Positions 16,100 through 25,338 of a stretch of DNA of 64,000 bases are shown here, piece by piece; the stretch's first letter is position 1; each line of letters begins with the position of its first letter. Source of the DNA: Aquimixticola soesokkakensis (lineage in GTDB: Bacteria > Pseudomonadota > Alphaproteobacteria > Rhodobacterales > Rhodobacteraceae); the NCBI RefSeq assembly GCF_900172375.1, contig NZ_FWFS01000005.1:1-64000 (forward strand). Direction: 5' to 3'. Position numbers and translations under genes: made by a program. A model generated the notes under the pieces. The model did not search any database. It was not told where the DNA came from and was given only the letters and a program-made list of their open reading frames with translations.

Positions 16100-16721
16100 G
16101 ATCGTCCTGTGGATTTAAGTGACTTTGCAGCGTCTCTATCACGTGGGCCAAGGACTGTCAGGCGGATTTGGATCAATCGGTGGTGATCTGCTGATCCGCC
16201 TTTGGCGGGGGGGCTTTGGCGCGGCTGTGCGGGAGCCGTTTGTGCACCAAGCGCTTGTGGTGGAACAAAAAAAAATGGTGGTGACATGAAAAAAGGACCG
16301 CAAAAACGCGATCCTTTTTTACATTTTTATTCCCTGTCAGACTTGGCTGATCTGTTATTCTCCAGACGCTAGACGAAGACAAAAAGGCCGTCAACAGCCC
16401 ACATTACATTTGTGCGACAGCGCCCGTGCAGTGCGCGGCAGCCGGTCTGATGTGCAAAATAATTCAGCAGTTTATGCGGCGTGAGTGTGGCCTGTCGCGC
16501 TGCGGCCCGCGCGGGTTGTGGGGCGCGGGTTATGCGGCGTCCTTTGGGCAAAAAAAACCGCGCGCTCCGATGAGCAACGCGGCCAGTCTGACAGGGAGGA
16601 AGTCAATCCAGATCGAAGAGGAGGACGATCTGGACAGGTTCACACTGGCACAAAAGGGTTAATTTTGTATTGTCGCGGGGAACCGGTGGTGAACTTAAAG
16701 AGAACGGGAGTGTCGGGCGCG
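16100..16721. other. 622-base gene-free region between ialB and the HerA-like gene
   Basis: No convincing gene is present. Short frames here (for example 30 residues from 16570) have no ribosome site or recognisable content. The region contains a terminator-like hairpin at 16288-16321 that belongs to neither neighbour, AT-rich DNA at about 16260-16350, and GC-rich DNA with GCGCGGGTT-type repeats at 16500-16560. Both flanking genes are transcribed away from it, so it holds two promoters and perhaps a small RNA. Confidence 0.5.
16288..16321. terminator. Orphan terminator-like hairpin
   Basis: A 13-bp stem with one mismatch (AAAAAAGGACCGC/GCGATCCTTTTTT) and a loop of AAAAAC is flanked by A and T runs. 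It could end transcription in either direction, but both adjacent protein genes are transcribed away from it. Confidence 0.7.
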
Positions 16722-18284
16722 ATGAGCGAAAGCATTTTTATCGGAGGCGGCGGCGCAGATTACGGCGCGGCGCAGGGGTTGTTGTTGAAATACGGCAACC
16801 GCCACGGGCTGATCGCGGGGGCCACCGGCACCGGCAAAACGGTCACCCTGCAGATTCTCGCTGAAGGCTTTGCGGCGCAGGGCGTTCCGGTGTTCCTCTC
16901 TGACGTGAAAGGCGATCTGTCGGGGTTGGCCAAATCGGGCACACCAGAGGCCAAGCTGCATGAGGCCTTTGTGTCGCGCGCACAAAAGATCGGCTTTCAA
17001 GACTACGCCTATAGCGCCTTTCCCGTGACCTTCTGGGACCTGTTTGGCGATCAGGGCCACCCGATCCGCACCACCGTTGCGGAAATGGGCCCGCTGTTGT
17101 TGAGCCGCCTGATGGAGCTGAACGATGCCCAAGAGGGTGTGTTGAACATTGCTTTCCGCGTATCGGATGAACAGGGGCTACCGCTGCTGGACCTCAAGGA
17201 TCTTCAGGCGCTGCTGGTCTGGGTGGGCGAAAACGGCAAGGACTTGAGCCTGCGCTACGGCAATGTGTCGGCGGCCTCCGTGGGGGCGATCCAGCGCGCG
17301 CTTTTGGTGCTCGAAAACCAGGGCGGGGCGCATATGTTTGGCGAACCGGCGCTGGAACTGTCGGATATCATCCGCACCGATGCCGACGGGCGCGGGCGGA
17401 TTTCCATCCTTGCGTCGGATAAATTGATGAACAGCCCGCGTTTGTACGCGACATTTCTGCTATGGCTGTTATCCGAACTTTTTGAGGAGCTTCCCGAAGT
17501 TGGCAATCCCGACAAGCCCAAGCTTGTGTTCTTTTTTGATGAGGCGCATTTGCTGTTCGATGACGCGCCCAAGGTTCTGGTCGATAAGGTCGAACAGGTC
17601 GCACGCCTGATCCGCTCGAAAGGTGTCGGCGTCTATTTCGTCTCCCAGAACCCCGCCGATATCCCCGAAGACATTTTGGGGCAGCTGGGCAACCGCGTAC
17701 AACACGCGCTGCGCGCGTTTACGGCGCGCGATCAAAAGGACCTCAAGCTGGCCGCGAAGACCTATCGGCCCAACCCCGCATTCGTCATCGAAGACGCGAT
17801 CCGCGATGTCGGCACGGGCGAGGCCGTCACCTCTTTGTTGCTCGACAAGGGCATTCCGGGAATCGCGGAACGCACCTTGATCCGCCCGCCCTCCAGCCAG
17901 CTTGGGCCGATTACCGCTGGCGAGCGCGCAGATTGCATCGCAACCTCGCCCATCGCCGGCAAATACGAGGCCAAAATTGACCGCGTGTCAGCCATGGAAA
18001 TGCTGACGGCCCGCGCAAGCAAAGCCGCAGAAGCGGCCGCCGCCGCAGAGGCCGAGGCCGAGCGCCTGGAGGCGCAGGAAAAACAAGAAGCGCAAGCGGC
18101 GCGCGAATTCCAGAAGGCGCGCCGCTATGATGGGGGCACGACGACCTCGCGGCGCAGTTCACGTGCCAAAGGATCGGATGCCTTGAGCGCCCAACTGGGC
18201 AAAATGGTGATGAAGGAATTGACCGGCACCACCGGAAAGCGCATCGTGCGCGGCATTTTGGGCGGGCTGTTCAAATCGCGCTAG
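16722..18284 (+). CDS. HerA/FtsK-like helicase, DUF853 (YjgR) family
   Basis: The 520-residue protein begins [15 protein letters not shown] and has Walker A GATGTGKT (residues 33-40), [11 protein letters not shown], Walker [47 protein letters not shown] and a C-terminal alanine/glutamate-rich coiled coil before [16 protein letters not shown]. This is the DUF853 or YjgR family of HerA-like ATPases, whose cellular role is not settled. A GTG at 16710 is also in frame; the ATG at 16722 is chosen because GGGAG lies 11 bases upstream and family members begin this way. Confidence 0.88.
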   Translation: MSESIFIGGGGADYGAAQGLLLKYGNRHGLIAGATGTGKTVTLQILAEGFAAQGVPVFLSDVKGDLSGLAKSGTPEAKLHEAFVSRAQKIGFQDYAYSAFPVTFWDLFGDQGHPIRTTVAEMGPLLLSRLMELNDAQEGVLNIAFRVSDEQGLPLLDLKDLQALLVWVGENGKDLSLRYGNVSAASVGAIQRALLVLENQGGAHMFGEPALELSDIIRTDADGRGRISILASDKLMNSPRLYATFLLWLLSELFEELPEVGNPDKPKLVFFFDEAHLLFDDAPKVLVDKVEQVARLIRSKGVGVYFVSQNPADIPEDILGQLGNRVQHALRAFTARDQKDLKLAAKTYRPNPAFVIEDAIRDVGTGEAVTSLLLDKGIPGIAERTLIRPPSSQLGPITAGERADCIATSPIAGKYEAKIDRVSAMEMLTARASKAAEAAAAAEAEAERLEAQEKQEAQAAREFQKARRYDGGTTTSRRSSRAKGSDALSAQLGKMVMKELTGTTGKRIVRGILGGLFKSR

Positions 18285-18314
18285 CCTCGCATCAAGGCGC
18301 TGTTTTATAAGGAT

Positions 18315-18342
18315 AAAGGGCACTGCGCGGCGGTGCCTTTTT
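18315..18342. terminator. Terminator between convergent genes
   Basis: A GC-rich stem (AAAGGGCAC/GGTGCCTTTT, with a one-base bulge) followed by T6 separates the HerA-like gene from rlmJ. Confidence 0.7.
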
Positions 18343-19143
18343 TCATGCCAGCGTTTTGAAAAGCTTGGTCAATCGCGCGATTTCCCCGCTCAGCCCGTAG
18401 GGCGTGTTCACCATGAACAGGCCCGATCCGACCATGCCGTGCCCTTTGCGCGCGGGGGGGAACGCGACCTCGAAGCGTGTGGTGTCGGGCAGATTGGCCG
18501 CTTCGAGCGCGCCCAGCATGGCATGATGCGCCCCGGATGTGAGGATCGGATACCACAACAGGATCACCCCTACATTCCATTTGCGATGCAGCTGCTGGAT
18601 CGTTTTGGGGATCGTGTCGTAGTCGGTTTTGATCTCGTAGGAGGGATCGATCAGCATCAGCCCGCGCCGCGGATCGGGCGGGCAGATAGCCTGTGCCATT
18701 TCAAAGCCGTCACGCTTGTGCGTGGTGACTTTTGGCATGTCGCCCAAGGGGTTACCCGCCAGATTTCGCTCAAGGGCGGCATGTTCTTGCGGGTGGAGTT
18801 CGGCCAGTTGCATTCGATCCTCGGGGCGCAGAAGGCTTGCAGCAACCGCAGGCGATCCGGGATAGGCGCTCTGTCCAAAGCCGCGCTGCACCTGCGCAAT
18901 GGCGCGCGCATAGGGGTGGTCGGGCTGGAACCAATGGGCAAACCGTTCGATCCCCTGCGCTGCTTCGCCGGTCTTCAGCGCCTCGGCCGCGTCCAGATGA
19001 TACAGGCCACGACCCGCGTGGGTTTCGATATAGGTGAGAGGTTTGGGTTTTTGCGTGAGATAGTCCAGCGCGGTTGCGAGAACCGCGTGTTTTTGCACAT
19101 CCGCCAAATTGCCCGCGTGGAAAATATGTTGATAAGACAGCAT
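18343..19143 (-). CDS. rlmJ: 23S rRNA (adenine(2030)-N6)-methyltransferase
   Basis: RlmJ methylates A2030 of 23S rRNA with SAM. The 266-residue protein opens MLSYQHIFHAGNLADVQKHAVL, the family signature, followed by YIETHAGRGLYHL (SAM motif) and the catalytic motif LMLIDPSYEIKTDYDTIP. The usual DPPY is DPSY here; this is a mild change and I recall it in relatives. Translation starts at 19143, one base after the corC stop codon, so a longer upstream start is unlikely. Confidence 0.93.
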   Translation of the reverse strand: MLSYQHIFHAGNLADVQKHAVLATALDYLTQKPKPLTYIETHAGRGLYHLDAAEALKTGEAAQGIERFAHWFQPDHPYARAIAQVQRGFGQSAYPGSPAVAASLLRPEDRMQLAELHPQEHAALERNLAGNPLGDMPKVTTHKRDGFEMAQAICPPDPRRGLMLIDPSYEIKTDYDTIPKTIQQLHRKWNVGVILLWYPILTSGAHHAMLGALEAANLPDTTRFEVAFPPARKGHGMVGSGLFMVNTPYGLSGEIARLTKLFKTLA

Positions 19144-19144
19144 C

Positions 19145-20461
19145 TTAGAGCGGGCGGATTTTGAGCTTGGCAATGCGGTTGGCCTCGCGCGTCACCACCT
19201 CGAAGCGAAAGCCGTGGAAGGAAAACACCTGCCCCTGCGCGGGGATGGTCTGGGCCTCATGGATCACCAGACCGGCGACCGTATTGGCGTAATCATCGGG
19301 CAATGCCCAATCGGTGGCGCGGTTAAGGTCGCGAATGGTGGTGGTGCCTTCAACGACATAATCGCCTGATTTCAAGCGTTTGAACGGGCTTGGCGCATCT
19401 TCGTCGAACTCGTCGGTAATTTCCCCCACGATTTCTTCAAGGATGTCTTCCAACGTGATCAGGCCGCGCAGGGACCCGTATTCATCCACAACCAGCGCGA
19501 AATGCGTGTGACGGCGCAAAAACTGGCGCATCTGGTCGTCTAGCGTCGTGGTTTCGGGGACGAAATAGGGCTTCATCGCCACGGACATCACGTCGAAATC
19601 GGCCATGCTGGTATCGGTTTTTCCGGCCTCGTCGCGGCGGGCATGCATGGCGCGCAGCATGTCTTTGGCATGAAGAACACCGACGATATTTTCGGGATCG
19701 TCGCGATAAAGCGGCAGGCGGGTGTGCGGGGAATTAAGTGACTTTTCAAGGATTTGATCGGCAGGCAGCGCGGCGTCCACCATTTCGATCTGACTGCGGT
19801 GCAGCATGATTTCCTCGACCGTGCGATCCGCCAGATCCAGCGCGCCGAGCAGGCGGTCGCGGTCTTCTTTTTCCACGGCGCCCTCGGAGTGGCCCAGCGA
19901 AATGGCGCCCGCGATTTCCTCGCGCACGGCCAGAATCTGGCTGTCGGGGTCGGTGGTCACCCCGAAAAGCGACAAAAGCCCGCGCACCAGCGCGCGCACC
20001 GCCGCCACGATGGGCGAAAAGATCAGGATGATCCCCGCGATGGGCGCAGCCACGCGCGAGGCCGCGGTTTCGGGGTTGGTGATCGCATAAGTCTTTGGCA
20101 AGACTTCAGAAAATACCAACACCAAGAGCGTCATGATCAAGGTCGCCAGCGCCACGCCGCCATCCCCCACAACACGCGTCATCAGCGCGGTGGTCAGCGA
20201 TGTGGCCAGAATATTCACCAGGTTATTGCCCAGCAAAACCGAGCCGATCAGGCGTTCGTTGTCCTCGGTAATGTCAAGCGCGCGCTTGGCCCCTTTCGAC
20301 CCTTTGTCGGCCTGCGAGCGCAGCTTGCCGCGCGAGGCCGCGGTCAGCGCGGTTTCCGAGCCGGAGAAAAACGCGGAAGCCACCAGCAGGGCGATGATCC
20401 CCGCGGCTGTCAGCCAGAATGCTGCATCCAGTTGCGCAAGAAAAGACGTGTCAGAAGTCAT
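19145..20461 (-). CDS. CNNM/CorC-type membrane protein with CBS pair
   Basis: The 438-residue protein has an N-terminal CNNM (DUF21) domain with three or four membrane segments (AAGIIALLVASAFFSGSETALTA is the first), then two CBS repeats (about 205-330) and a CorC_HlyC C-terminal domain (KSGDYVVEGTTTIRDLN onward). Family members are linked to Mg2+ or Co2+ efflux and are often misnamed hemolysins. It is followed by rlmJ with a 1-base gap and preceded by xerD with a 30-base gap, so xerD-corC-rlmJ may be one transcript. Confidence 0.88.
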   Translation of the reverse strand: MTSDTSFLAQLDAAFWLTAAGIIALLVASAFFSGSETALTAASRGKLRSQADKGSKGAKRALDITEDNERLIGSVLLGNNLVNILATSLTTALMTRVVGDGGVALATLIMTLLVLVFSEVLPKTYAITNPETAASRVAAPIAGIILIFSPIVAAVRALVRGLLSLFGVTTDPDSQILAVREEIAGAISLGHSEGAVEKEDRDRLLGALDLADRTVEEIMLHRSQIEMVDAALPADQILEKSLNSPHTRLPLYRDDPENIVGVLHAKDMLRAMHARRDEAGKTDTSMADFDVMSVAMKPYFVPETTTLDDQMRQFLRRHTHFALVVDEYGSLRGLITLEDILEEIVGEITDEFDEDAPSPFKRLKSGDYVVEGTTTIRDLNRATDWALPDDYANTVAGLVIHEAQTIPAQGQVFSFHGFRFEVVTREANRIAKLKIRPL

Positions 20462-20491
20462 TGTTTTTACAAAGGTCGCTTTTGTTTGAGG

Positions 20492-21442
20492 TCAGTCGTC
20501 TTTGGCCAGCGGATGATGGGTCAGCACCAGATCGCGCAGGCGGTCTTGCAGAACATGGGTGTAAATCTCGGTCGTGGAAAGGTCTGCATGGCCCAAAAGC
20601 GTCTGGATGGCGCGTAAATCTGCACCATTGGCAAGTAAATGGGTCGCAAAGGCGTGGCGCAGCGTGTGCGGGGTGACGGTTGCGGGCGACACGCCGCCGT
20701 TCACCGCGATGTCTTTGAGCAGCAGGAAAAAGCCGGTGCGCGTGAGATGCCCCAGCTTGCCGCGTGAGGGAAACAGGAATTTCGACGCAGGCTTGCCCTT
20801 GGCGCGGGCCGCATCCTCAAGGGTGTCACGGGTTTCGAGCCATGCGATCAACACGTCGCGCGCGGGCGGCGACAGGGGCACCATGCGTTCCTTGCCGCCT
20901 TTTCCGCGCACCAGAAGCATCTGCGGATTGCCCCGCGCCGCCGCGACGGGCAGGCTGACCAATTCGCTCACCCGCATGCCGGTGGCATAGAGCAGCTCCA
21001 TCAGGCAGGTGTTGCGCAGACGGTCCTCTGCCGTGCGCCCCGTTTCGCGCGCTGCCGTCAGGAGCCGCTCGACCTCTTGCACGCTGAGGGTTTTGGGCAG
21101 GGCTTTCGTGCGCCCCGGTCCGCGGATCTGGATCACCGGATTGTCGTCGCGCCACCCTTCCTCGAAGGCAAAGCGGTAGAGTTGTTTGATCGAAGACAGG
21201 CGGCGCGCACGGGTGGATTGTGCCAGTCCCTGTGCTTCGCAAAACACCAGATAGTTTTCGACATCGGCGCGGCTGGCCGTGGCGAAATTACGACCCTCAC
21301 GTGTCAAAAAGTCCCCAAAATCAACCAGATCTCGGGCATAGCTCAGGCGTGTGTTTTCCGCCGCGCCAAGTTCGGCGGCCTGTGCCTCGCTAAAGGCCTG
21401 AAGCCAGAGTGCACCCTGTACCGCAGCTTTGGGACCGCTCAT
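20492..21442 (-). CDS. xerD: Tyrosine recombinase XerD
   Basis: XerD, with XerC, resolves chromosome dimers at dif. The 316-residue protein shows the N-terminal SAM-like domain (NTRLSYARDLVDFGDFL), then ATGMRVSELVSLP with the first catalytic Arg, GKGGKERMVPL with the Lys, HTLRHAFATHLL, and GHADLSTTEIYTHV with the final Tyr. Its ATG overlaps the stop codon of the upstream gene (ATGA). Placement next to aroKB is usual in this group and supports XerD over a mobile integrase. Confidence 0.92.
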   Translation of the reverse strand: MSGPKAAVQGALWLQAFSEAQAAELGAAENTRLSYARDLVDFGDFLTREGRNFATASRADVENYLVFCEAQGLAQSTRARRLSSIKQLYRFAFEEGWRDDNPVIQIRGPGRTKALPKTLSVQEVERLLTAARETGRTAEDRLRNTCLMELLYATGMRVSELVSLPVAAARGNPQMLLVRGKGGKERMVPLSPPARDVLIAWLETRDTLEDAARAKGKPASKFLFPSRGKLGHLTRTGFFLLLKDIAVNGGVSPATVTPHTLRHAFATHLLANGADLRAIQTLLGHADLSTTEIYTHVLQDRLRDLVLTHHPLAKDD

Positions 21443-23238
21443 GCGCCACGGTCCATCAACAGGGCCTCGATGCCGGCGCGCCGTGCCGTTTCTTCCAGGC
21501 CCGCCGCGCGCAAAAAGGCCAAAGCGTCGCGCAGCTCGTCAAGATCGACCAGCGCATTGCCATCCAGAAGCGCCAGCGCGGCCAGAATGCCTTCGCCAAG
21601 CTGGGCGTTTTGCGTGTAGCCCGACAGGCGCTCGGGCACGCCGCGCATCGCAAACCCGTCGCGGATCGCCAGCATCAGCGGCGTCGGGCGGTCGGGCAGC
21701 ACGGGCGCCCCCAGCGCAAGGCTTTCGGCCAACGCAAGGGGCGCGCTGGCGGGGCTGTCGCTGCGCGCGCCCGCCTCGTAATCGGGCGACAGCAAGACGA
21801 TCGTGCGCGCGATATCGCTGTGATCGGGCAGGGCGCTCGCATCATCGAGAAAGGGTAGCAGGCGCGCGGCAAACAATGTCGCAAACGGGTCTGTCGTGCC
21901 GCCCTCGATCATCGCGGGCCACACAACGTCCAGCGCCCCGTCCAGCGCCCCGTCCAGCGACCCGTCCAGCGCTTCGGGCGTTCCGGCCTCTGCCGCGCTT
22001 AGCGCCCGCTCGAAATTTTGCAGGGCGCTGACACGATCCCAGATTCCGCCCGAGGCCGCGGGACCGGCTTCGGTCCAGATGCCGAGCCACCGGTTGGCAT
22101 CCAGCGCCCCCGCACGCGCCAGCCGTTCGGAGGCGATGATGCGCGCGCGCCAGCCGATGACATCGCGCAAATCGCTTTGGGCAAAGGCCAGAGGCAGGGT
22201 GTTTGTAGGGATCGGTTCGCCCACCGCTTCGAGCATGCGAAAGGCCAGCGGGGTGAGCGGTTGGGGCACATCCAGTTCGCTGGCCTCGTCAAACAGATCG
22301 GGGTCGAGAAATTTGGTGATCAGCGCGTCTTCTTGCGCGGAGATGAGGTCGAGCGCCTCGGCGGTCGCCAGCGTCACCGCCGCCGCATCCCAGCGCCCGC
22401 CACGCGCCAGACAAAAGATGCGCGCAGGATAGGTCGGCGACAGGTTGGGCAGCGCATCAAGGCGCGCGCAGGCCTGATTTTCCGTGCCCAGCAGCAGTTT
22501 GACATCGAACCAGCGGCGAAAGAATTCGGGACGGCTGACCTGGGCGCGCTCGATCAGCGCCTCGGCCTCGTCCAGCGCGCCCATTTCCAGCAGCGCATCG
22601 AGGCGGGCGATCAGCAGGATGGCATCCGGGTCAAGGGCGGGGGGATCGAGTTCGGCGAGCAAGAGCGTGTGAAACAGGCGCTGCGCGGCGGGCAAGAGGT
22701 CGCGCTGCGACAGGTCGCTGATCTGGCGCGCAAGGCTGCGCGCATCCGAGGCCCCCCAGAGATCGGCGGGCAGGCCGGTGACAGAGGGGGGCAACAGCCC
22801 CGCTGCATTCGGGTCGGGGGCATCGAGCGCGCGCACGGTGACGTTTTCGGGCAGGGCATTGGTCGCCAGATCAAGCGGGTCGGGCGCGCCGGTCGTGCCG
22901 ATAGAGCGGTTCGAGGCGGTGGGCGACTGGGGCGCGGCAACGGAATCCGACAGCCAGTCGATGGCCGACAGGGGCGCTTCCCCGGTGGCGGGGACTGCGG
23001 CGGGAATTGGGGGGCTGGCTTGCGCGACGGCGCTGGTGGCGGGCAGGCACAGGCACAGCGCCAGCAGGCTGCTTGCCCCGTGCAACCGGTGCAACCGGCG
23101 CAACCGGCGCCACACAGGCAGCTGCGCATTCAGGCGCGCGTTCTGGCGCGCGCGCAGGGCGGCGCGCTCAGGACGGATCGCAGGCCCGATTGCAGGCCAG
23201 AACGCGAACCGGATCGGGGCGGGCAGAAATCGCATCAT
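21439..23238 (-). CDS. Large Ala/Leu-rich exported protein of unknown function
   Basis: About 599 residues if started at the MMRF pair at 23238. A basic 55-residue N-region is followed by a hydrophobic segment ending PATSAVAQA, which looks like a signal peptide; a later start such as a GTG closer to it is possible, since a proper signal peptide is shorter. The rest is helical, alanine- and leucine-rich and shows helix-turn-helix periodicity like TPR or Sel1-type repeats (GRWDAAAVTLATAEALDL). I recall homologues in Rhodobacteraceae labelled 'antifreeze glycopeptide polyprotein', a name that is not informative. It sits between a micro-membrane gene and xerD, overlapping xerD by four bases. Confidence 0.7.
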   Translation of the reverse strand: MMRFLPAPIRFAFWPAIGPAIRPERAALRARQNARLNAQLPVWRRLRRLHRLHGASSLLALCLCLPATSAVAQASPPIPAAVPATGEAPLSAIDWLSDSVAAPQSPTASNRSIGTTGAPDPLDLATNALPENVTVRALDAPDPNAAGLLPPSVTGLPADLWGASDARSLARQISDLSQRDLLPAAQRLFHTLLLAELDPPALDPDAILLIARLDALLEMGALDEAEALIERAQVSRPEFFRRWFDVKLLLGTENQACARLDALPNLSPTYPARIFCLARGGRWDAAAVTLATAEALDLISAQEDALITKFLDPDLFDEASELDVPQPLTPLAFRMLEAVGEPIPTNTLPLAFAQSDLRDVIGWRARIIASERLARAGALDANRWLGIWTEAGPAASGGIWDRVSALQNFERALSAAEAGTPEALDGSLDGALDGALDVVWPAMIEGGTTDPFATLFAARLLPFLDDASALPDHSDIARTIVLLSPDYEAGARSDSPASAPLALAESLALGAPVLPDRPTPLMLAIRDGFAMRGVPERLSGYTQNAQLGEGILAALALLDGNALVDLDELRDALAFLRAAGLEETARRAGIEALLMDRGA

Positions 23239-23278
23239 GCTGTGGGGGCGCTCAGGTCTACGCAGGCGGTCGGCGGGG

Positions 23279-23416
23279 TCATTGCGCCTCCAGCGTGACG
23301 GGAACGCGAACCTCGCTTTGGTTGGCCGAAAGATTGCCCAGGTAGCCATAGCCGATCAGCCCCAAGAGGCCTGCGACCACAATGACCAGTACCAATCGTC
23401 CCAAGAACTTGCCCAT
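23279..23416 (-). CDS. 45-residue single-pass membrane protein
   Basis: The ATG at 23416 follows AAAGG at about ten bases and the frame encodes MGKFLGRLVLVIVVAGLLGL, then IGYGYLGNLSANQSEV and RVPVTLEAQ. It is a single membrane helix (residues 7-25) with a short polar tail predicted outside. It lies 40 bases upstream of the large exported protein in the same direction, so the two are probably co-transcribed and may act together. It is too short for most gene callers. No function can be assigned. Confidence 0.75.
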   Translation of the reverse strand: MGKFLGRLVLVIVVAGLLGLIGYGYLGNLSANQSEVRVPVTLEAQ

Positions 23417-23548
23417 ACGCACCAGCCTTTCGTGTTCCATGCCTCATTCTGCGCATCTGTCGGCGCAGCGTTGCATTTATATATGGCATTTTTCCGCAGA
23501 TCACGCCATTGAGGGGCCGGAATTTTTTTCAAGCAGGAAGATGCCGGT

Positions 23549-24100
23549 TTGGCGTGGAAGCTTAACAGAACGGTCGCCCTCGTGGGCATGATGGGCGCAG
23601 GTAAAACTGCGGTGGGCATGGCGCTGGCACGCAAGTTGTCCGTGCCCTTTGTCGATTCGGACGCCGAAATCGAAGAAGCGGCGAACCGCACCATTGCAGA
23701 AATTTTCGAACGCGACGGAGAGGCGTTCTTTCGCGAAAAAGAGGCGCAGGTCATTTCGCGTCTTCTGGACGGATCGCGGGTGATCCTCTCGACGGGCGGC
23801 GGCGCTTTTCTGGCGGAACGCAACCGCGAGGCGATTGCCGCGCGCGGGGTGGCGGTCTGGCTCAAGGCCGACGCCGACCTGTTGTGGAACCGCGTGCGGC
23901 ACAAAACCAACCGGCCGTTGTTGCGCACGGAAAACCCCTATGAAACCCTGTCCGCGCTGTGCACGACGCGCGCGCCCTTCTACAGCAAGGCGGGCGTCAT
24001 TGTTGAGGCCGAAACGGGCATGCCGATCGAGGCCATGGCGCAAAAAGTGCTGTCGGCGCTGGCGGCACATCAAGATATTCTGGAGGAGATCCCCGCATGA
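23549..24100 (+). CDS. aroK: Shikimate kinase
   Basis: AroK phosphorylates shikimate. The 183-residue protein has the P-loop LVGMMGAGKTAVG, shikimate-binding FVDSDAEIE, the FREKEAQVI region and the lid/adenine motif STGGGAFL. The only sensible start is a TTG at 23549, placed seven bases after AGGAAG; the in-frame upstream sequence has no ATG. It overlaps aroB by four bases, as in many proteobacteria. The 130-base spacer upstream is shared with the divergent micro-membrane gene. Confidence 0.95.
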   Translation: MAWKLNRTVALVGMMGAGKTAVGMALARKLSVPFVDSDAEIEEAANRTIAEIFERDGEAFFREKEAQVISRLLDGSRVILSTGGGAFLAERNREAIAARGVAVWLKADADLLWNRVRHKTNRPLLRTENPYETLSALCTTRAPFYSKAGVIVEAETGMPIEAMAQKVLSALAAHQDILEEIPA

Positions 24101-25221
24101 CCACGACCATTCGCACCGTGCATGTTCCCTTGGGCGAACGCGCCTATGATGTCCGGATCGGGGCGGGGCTTTTGGCGCGCTCGGGCCGTGAAATCGCGCC
24201 GATGCTGGGCACCCAGAAACGCGCCTTCGTGGTGACAGATACCAACGTCGGCGCAACACATCTGCCCGCTCTGACGGCGGCGCTGGCCGAGGAGGGCATC
24301 GCGCTGCACGCGCTGACATTGCCTGCGGGCGAGGCGACGAAATGCTGGGCCGAACTGAGCCGCACGGTCGAGTGGTTGCTGGCCGCGCGGGTGGAACGTC
24401 GCGATATCGTGATCGCCCTTGGCGGCGGTGTGATCGGCGATCTGGTCGGATTTGCCAGCGCGATTCTGCGCCGCGGTGTGCGATTCGTCCAGGTGCCGAC
24501 AACATTGCTGGCGCAGGTCGACAGTTCGGTCGGCGGCAAGACCGGCATCAACACCGAACACGGAAAGAACCTTGTGGGGGCGTTCCACCAGCCCAGCCTT
24601 GTGCTCGCGGATACCGGCATCCTGCAAACCCTGCCGGCGCGCGATTTTCTGGCCGGCTACGGCGAGGTGATCAAATACGGGCTGCTCGGGGATGAATTGT
24701 TCTTTGAGTGGCTGGTTGAAAACGGTCCCAAAATGGCCGCAGGCGACCTTGCCGCGCGCACCTATGCCGTCAAACGCTCGGTCGAGATGAAATCGGAAAT
24801 CGTGGTACGTGACGAAACCGAACAGGGTGACCGGGCGCTGCTTAATCTGGGCCACACGTTTTGCCATGCGCTGGAAAAGGCCACCGGCTATTCGAGCCGC
24901 CTGTTGCACGGTGAAGGCGTCGCCATCGGCTGTGCTTTGGCGTTCGAGTTGTCGTCGCGTCTGGGTCTGTGCCCCCAGGAAGACCCCAGCCGCCTGCGCG
25001 AGCATCTTGGGGCGATGGGCACCAAAGTCGATCTGCGCGACATCGACGGGGACTTGCCCGATGCCGATACTCTGCTCGATCTGATGGGGCAGGACAAGAA
25101 AGTGCTCGATGGCCAGTTGCGCTTTATTCTGGCGCGCGGGATCGGAAAGACCTTTGTGACTTCGGATGTGCCGCGCGAGGTGGTGCGTGATCTTCTGAGC
25201 GAGGCGCTGGCTGCGCGCTGA
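24097..25221 (+). CDS. aroB: 3-dehydroquinate synthase
   Basis: AroB makes 3-dehydroquinate from DAHP using NAD and a metal. The 374-residue protein shows FVVTDTNVG, LPAGEATKCW, the glycine-rich GGGVIGDLVGF, QVPTTLLAQVDSSVGGKTGIN, GYGEVIKYG, and the metal ligands in NLGHTFCHALE and HGEGVAIG. It is translationally coupled to aroK. A hairpin terminator follows at 25262. Confidence 0.97.
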   Translation: MTTTIRTVHVPLGERAYDVRIGAGLLARSGREIAPMLGTQKRAFVVTDTNVGATHLPALTAALAEEGIALHALTLPAGEATKCWAELSRTVEWLLAARVERRDIVIALGGGVIGDLVGFASAILRRGVRFVQVPTTLLAQVDSSVGGKTGINTEHGKNLVGAFHQPSLVLADTGILQTLPARDFLAGYGEVIKYGLLGDELFFEWLVENGPKMAAGDLAARTYAVKRSVEMKSEIVVRDETEQGDRALLNLGHTFCHALEKATGYSSRLLHGEGVAIGCALAFELSSRLGLCPQEDPSRLREHLGAMGTKVDLRDIDGDLPDADTLLDLMGQDKKVLDGQLRFILARGIGKTFVTSDVPREVVRDLLSEALAAR

Positions 25222-25261
25222 TTTGCGCTGGACGCTTGCCGCGAGCCATTGATGATACGAA

Positions 25262-25289
25262 AAAGGAGCGTCCCGCGGGGCGCTCCTTT
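25262..25289. terminator. Bidirectional hairpin after aroB
   Basis: A 9-bp stem AAAGGAGCG/CGCTCCTTT with an internal GC-rich loop separates aroB from the convergent ssb gene. T runs are weak (TTTGGTGTTTT), so the strength is uncertain. Confidence 0.7.
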
Positions 25290-25290
25290 G

Positions 25291-25320
25291 GTGTTTTGCG
25301 GTGTTTTGCGGTGTCTTGTG
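25291..25320. repeat. Three 10-bp direct repeats
   Basis: GTGTTTTGCG occurs twice, followed by GTGTCTTGTG, directly after the aroB hairpin and before the ssb stop codon. Confidence 0.75.
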
Positions 25321-25338
25321 CGGGGATCAGAACGCGGA

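Noticed and set aside
16570-16662. 30-residue frame [20 protein letters not shown] before the HerA-like gene
   Set aside because: No ribosome site, no hydrophobic or conserved-looking pattern; not supported as a gene.
20492-21442. Mobile-element integrase
   Set aside because: The gene is in a housekeeping context next to aroKB and has XerD-type motifs, so it is a chromosomal recombinase.
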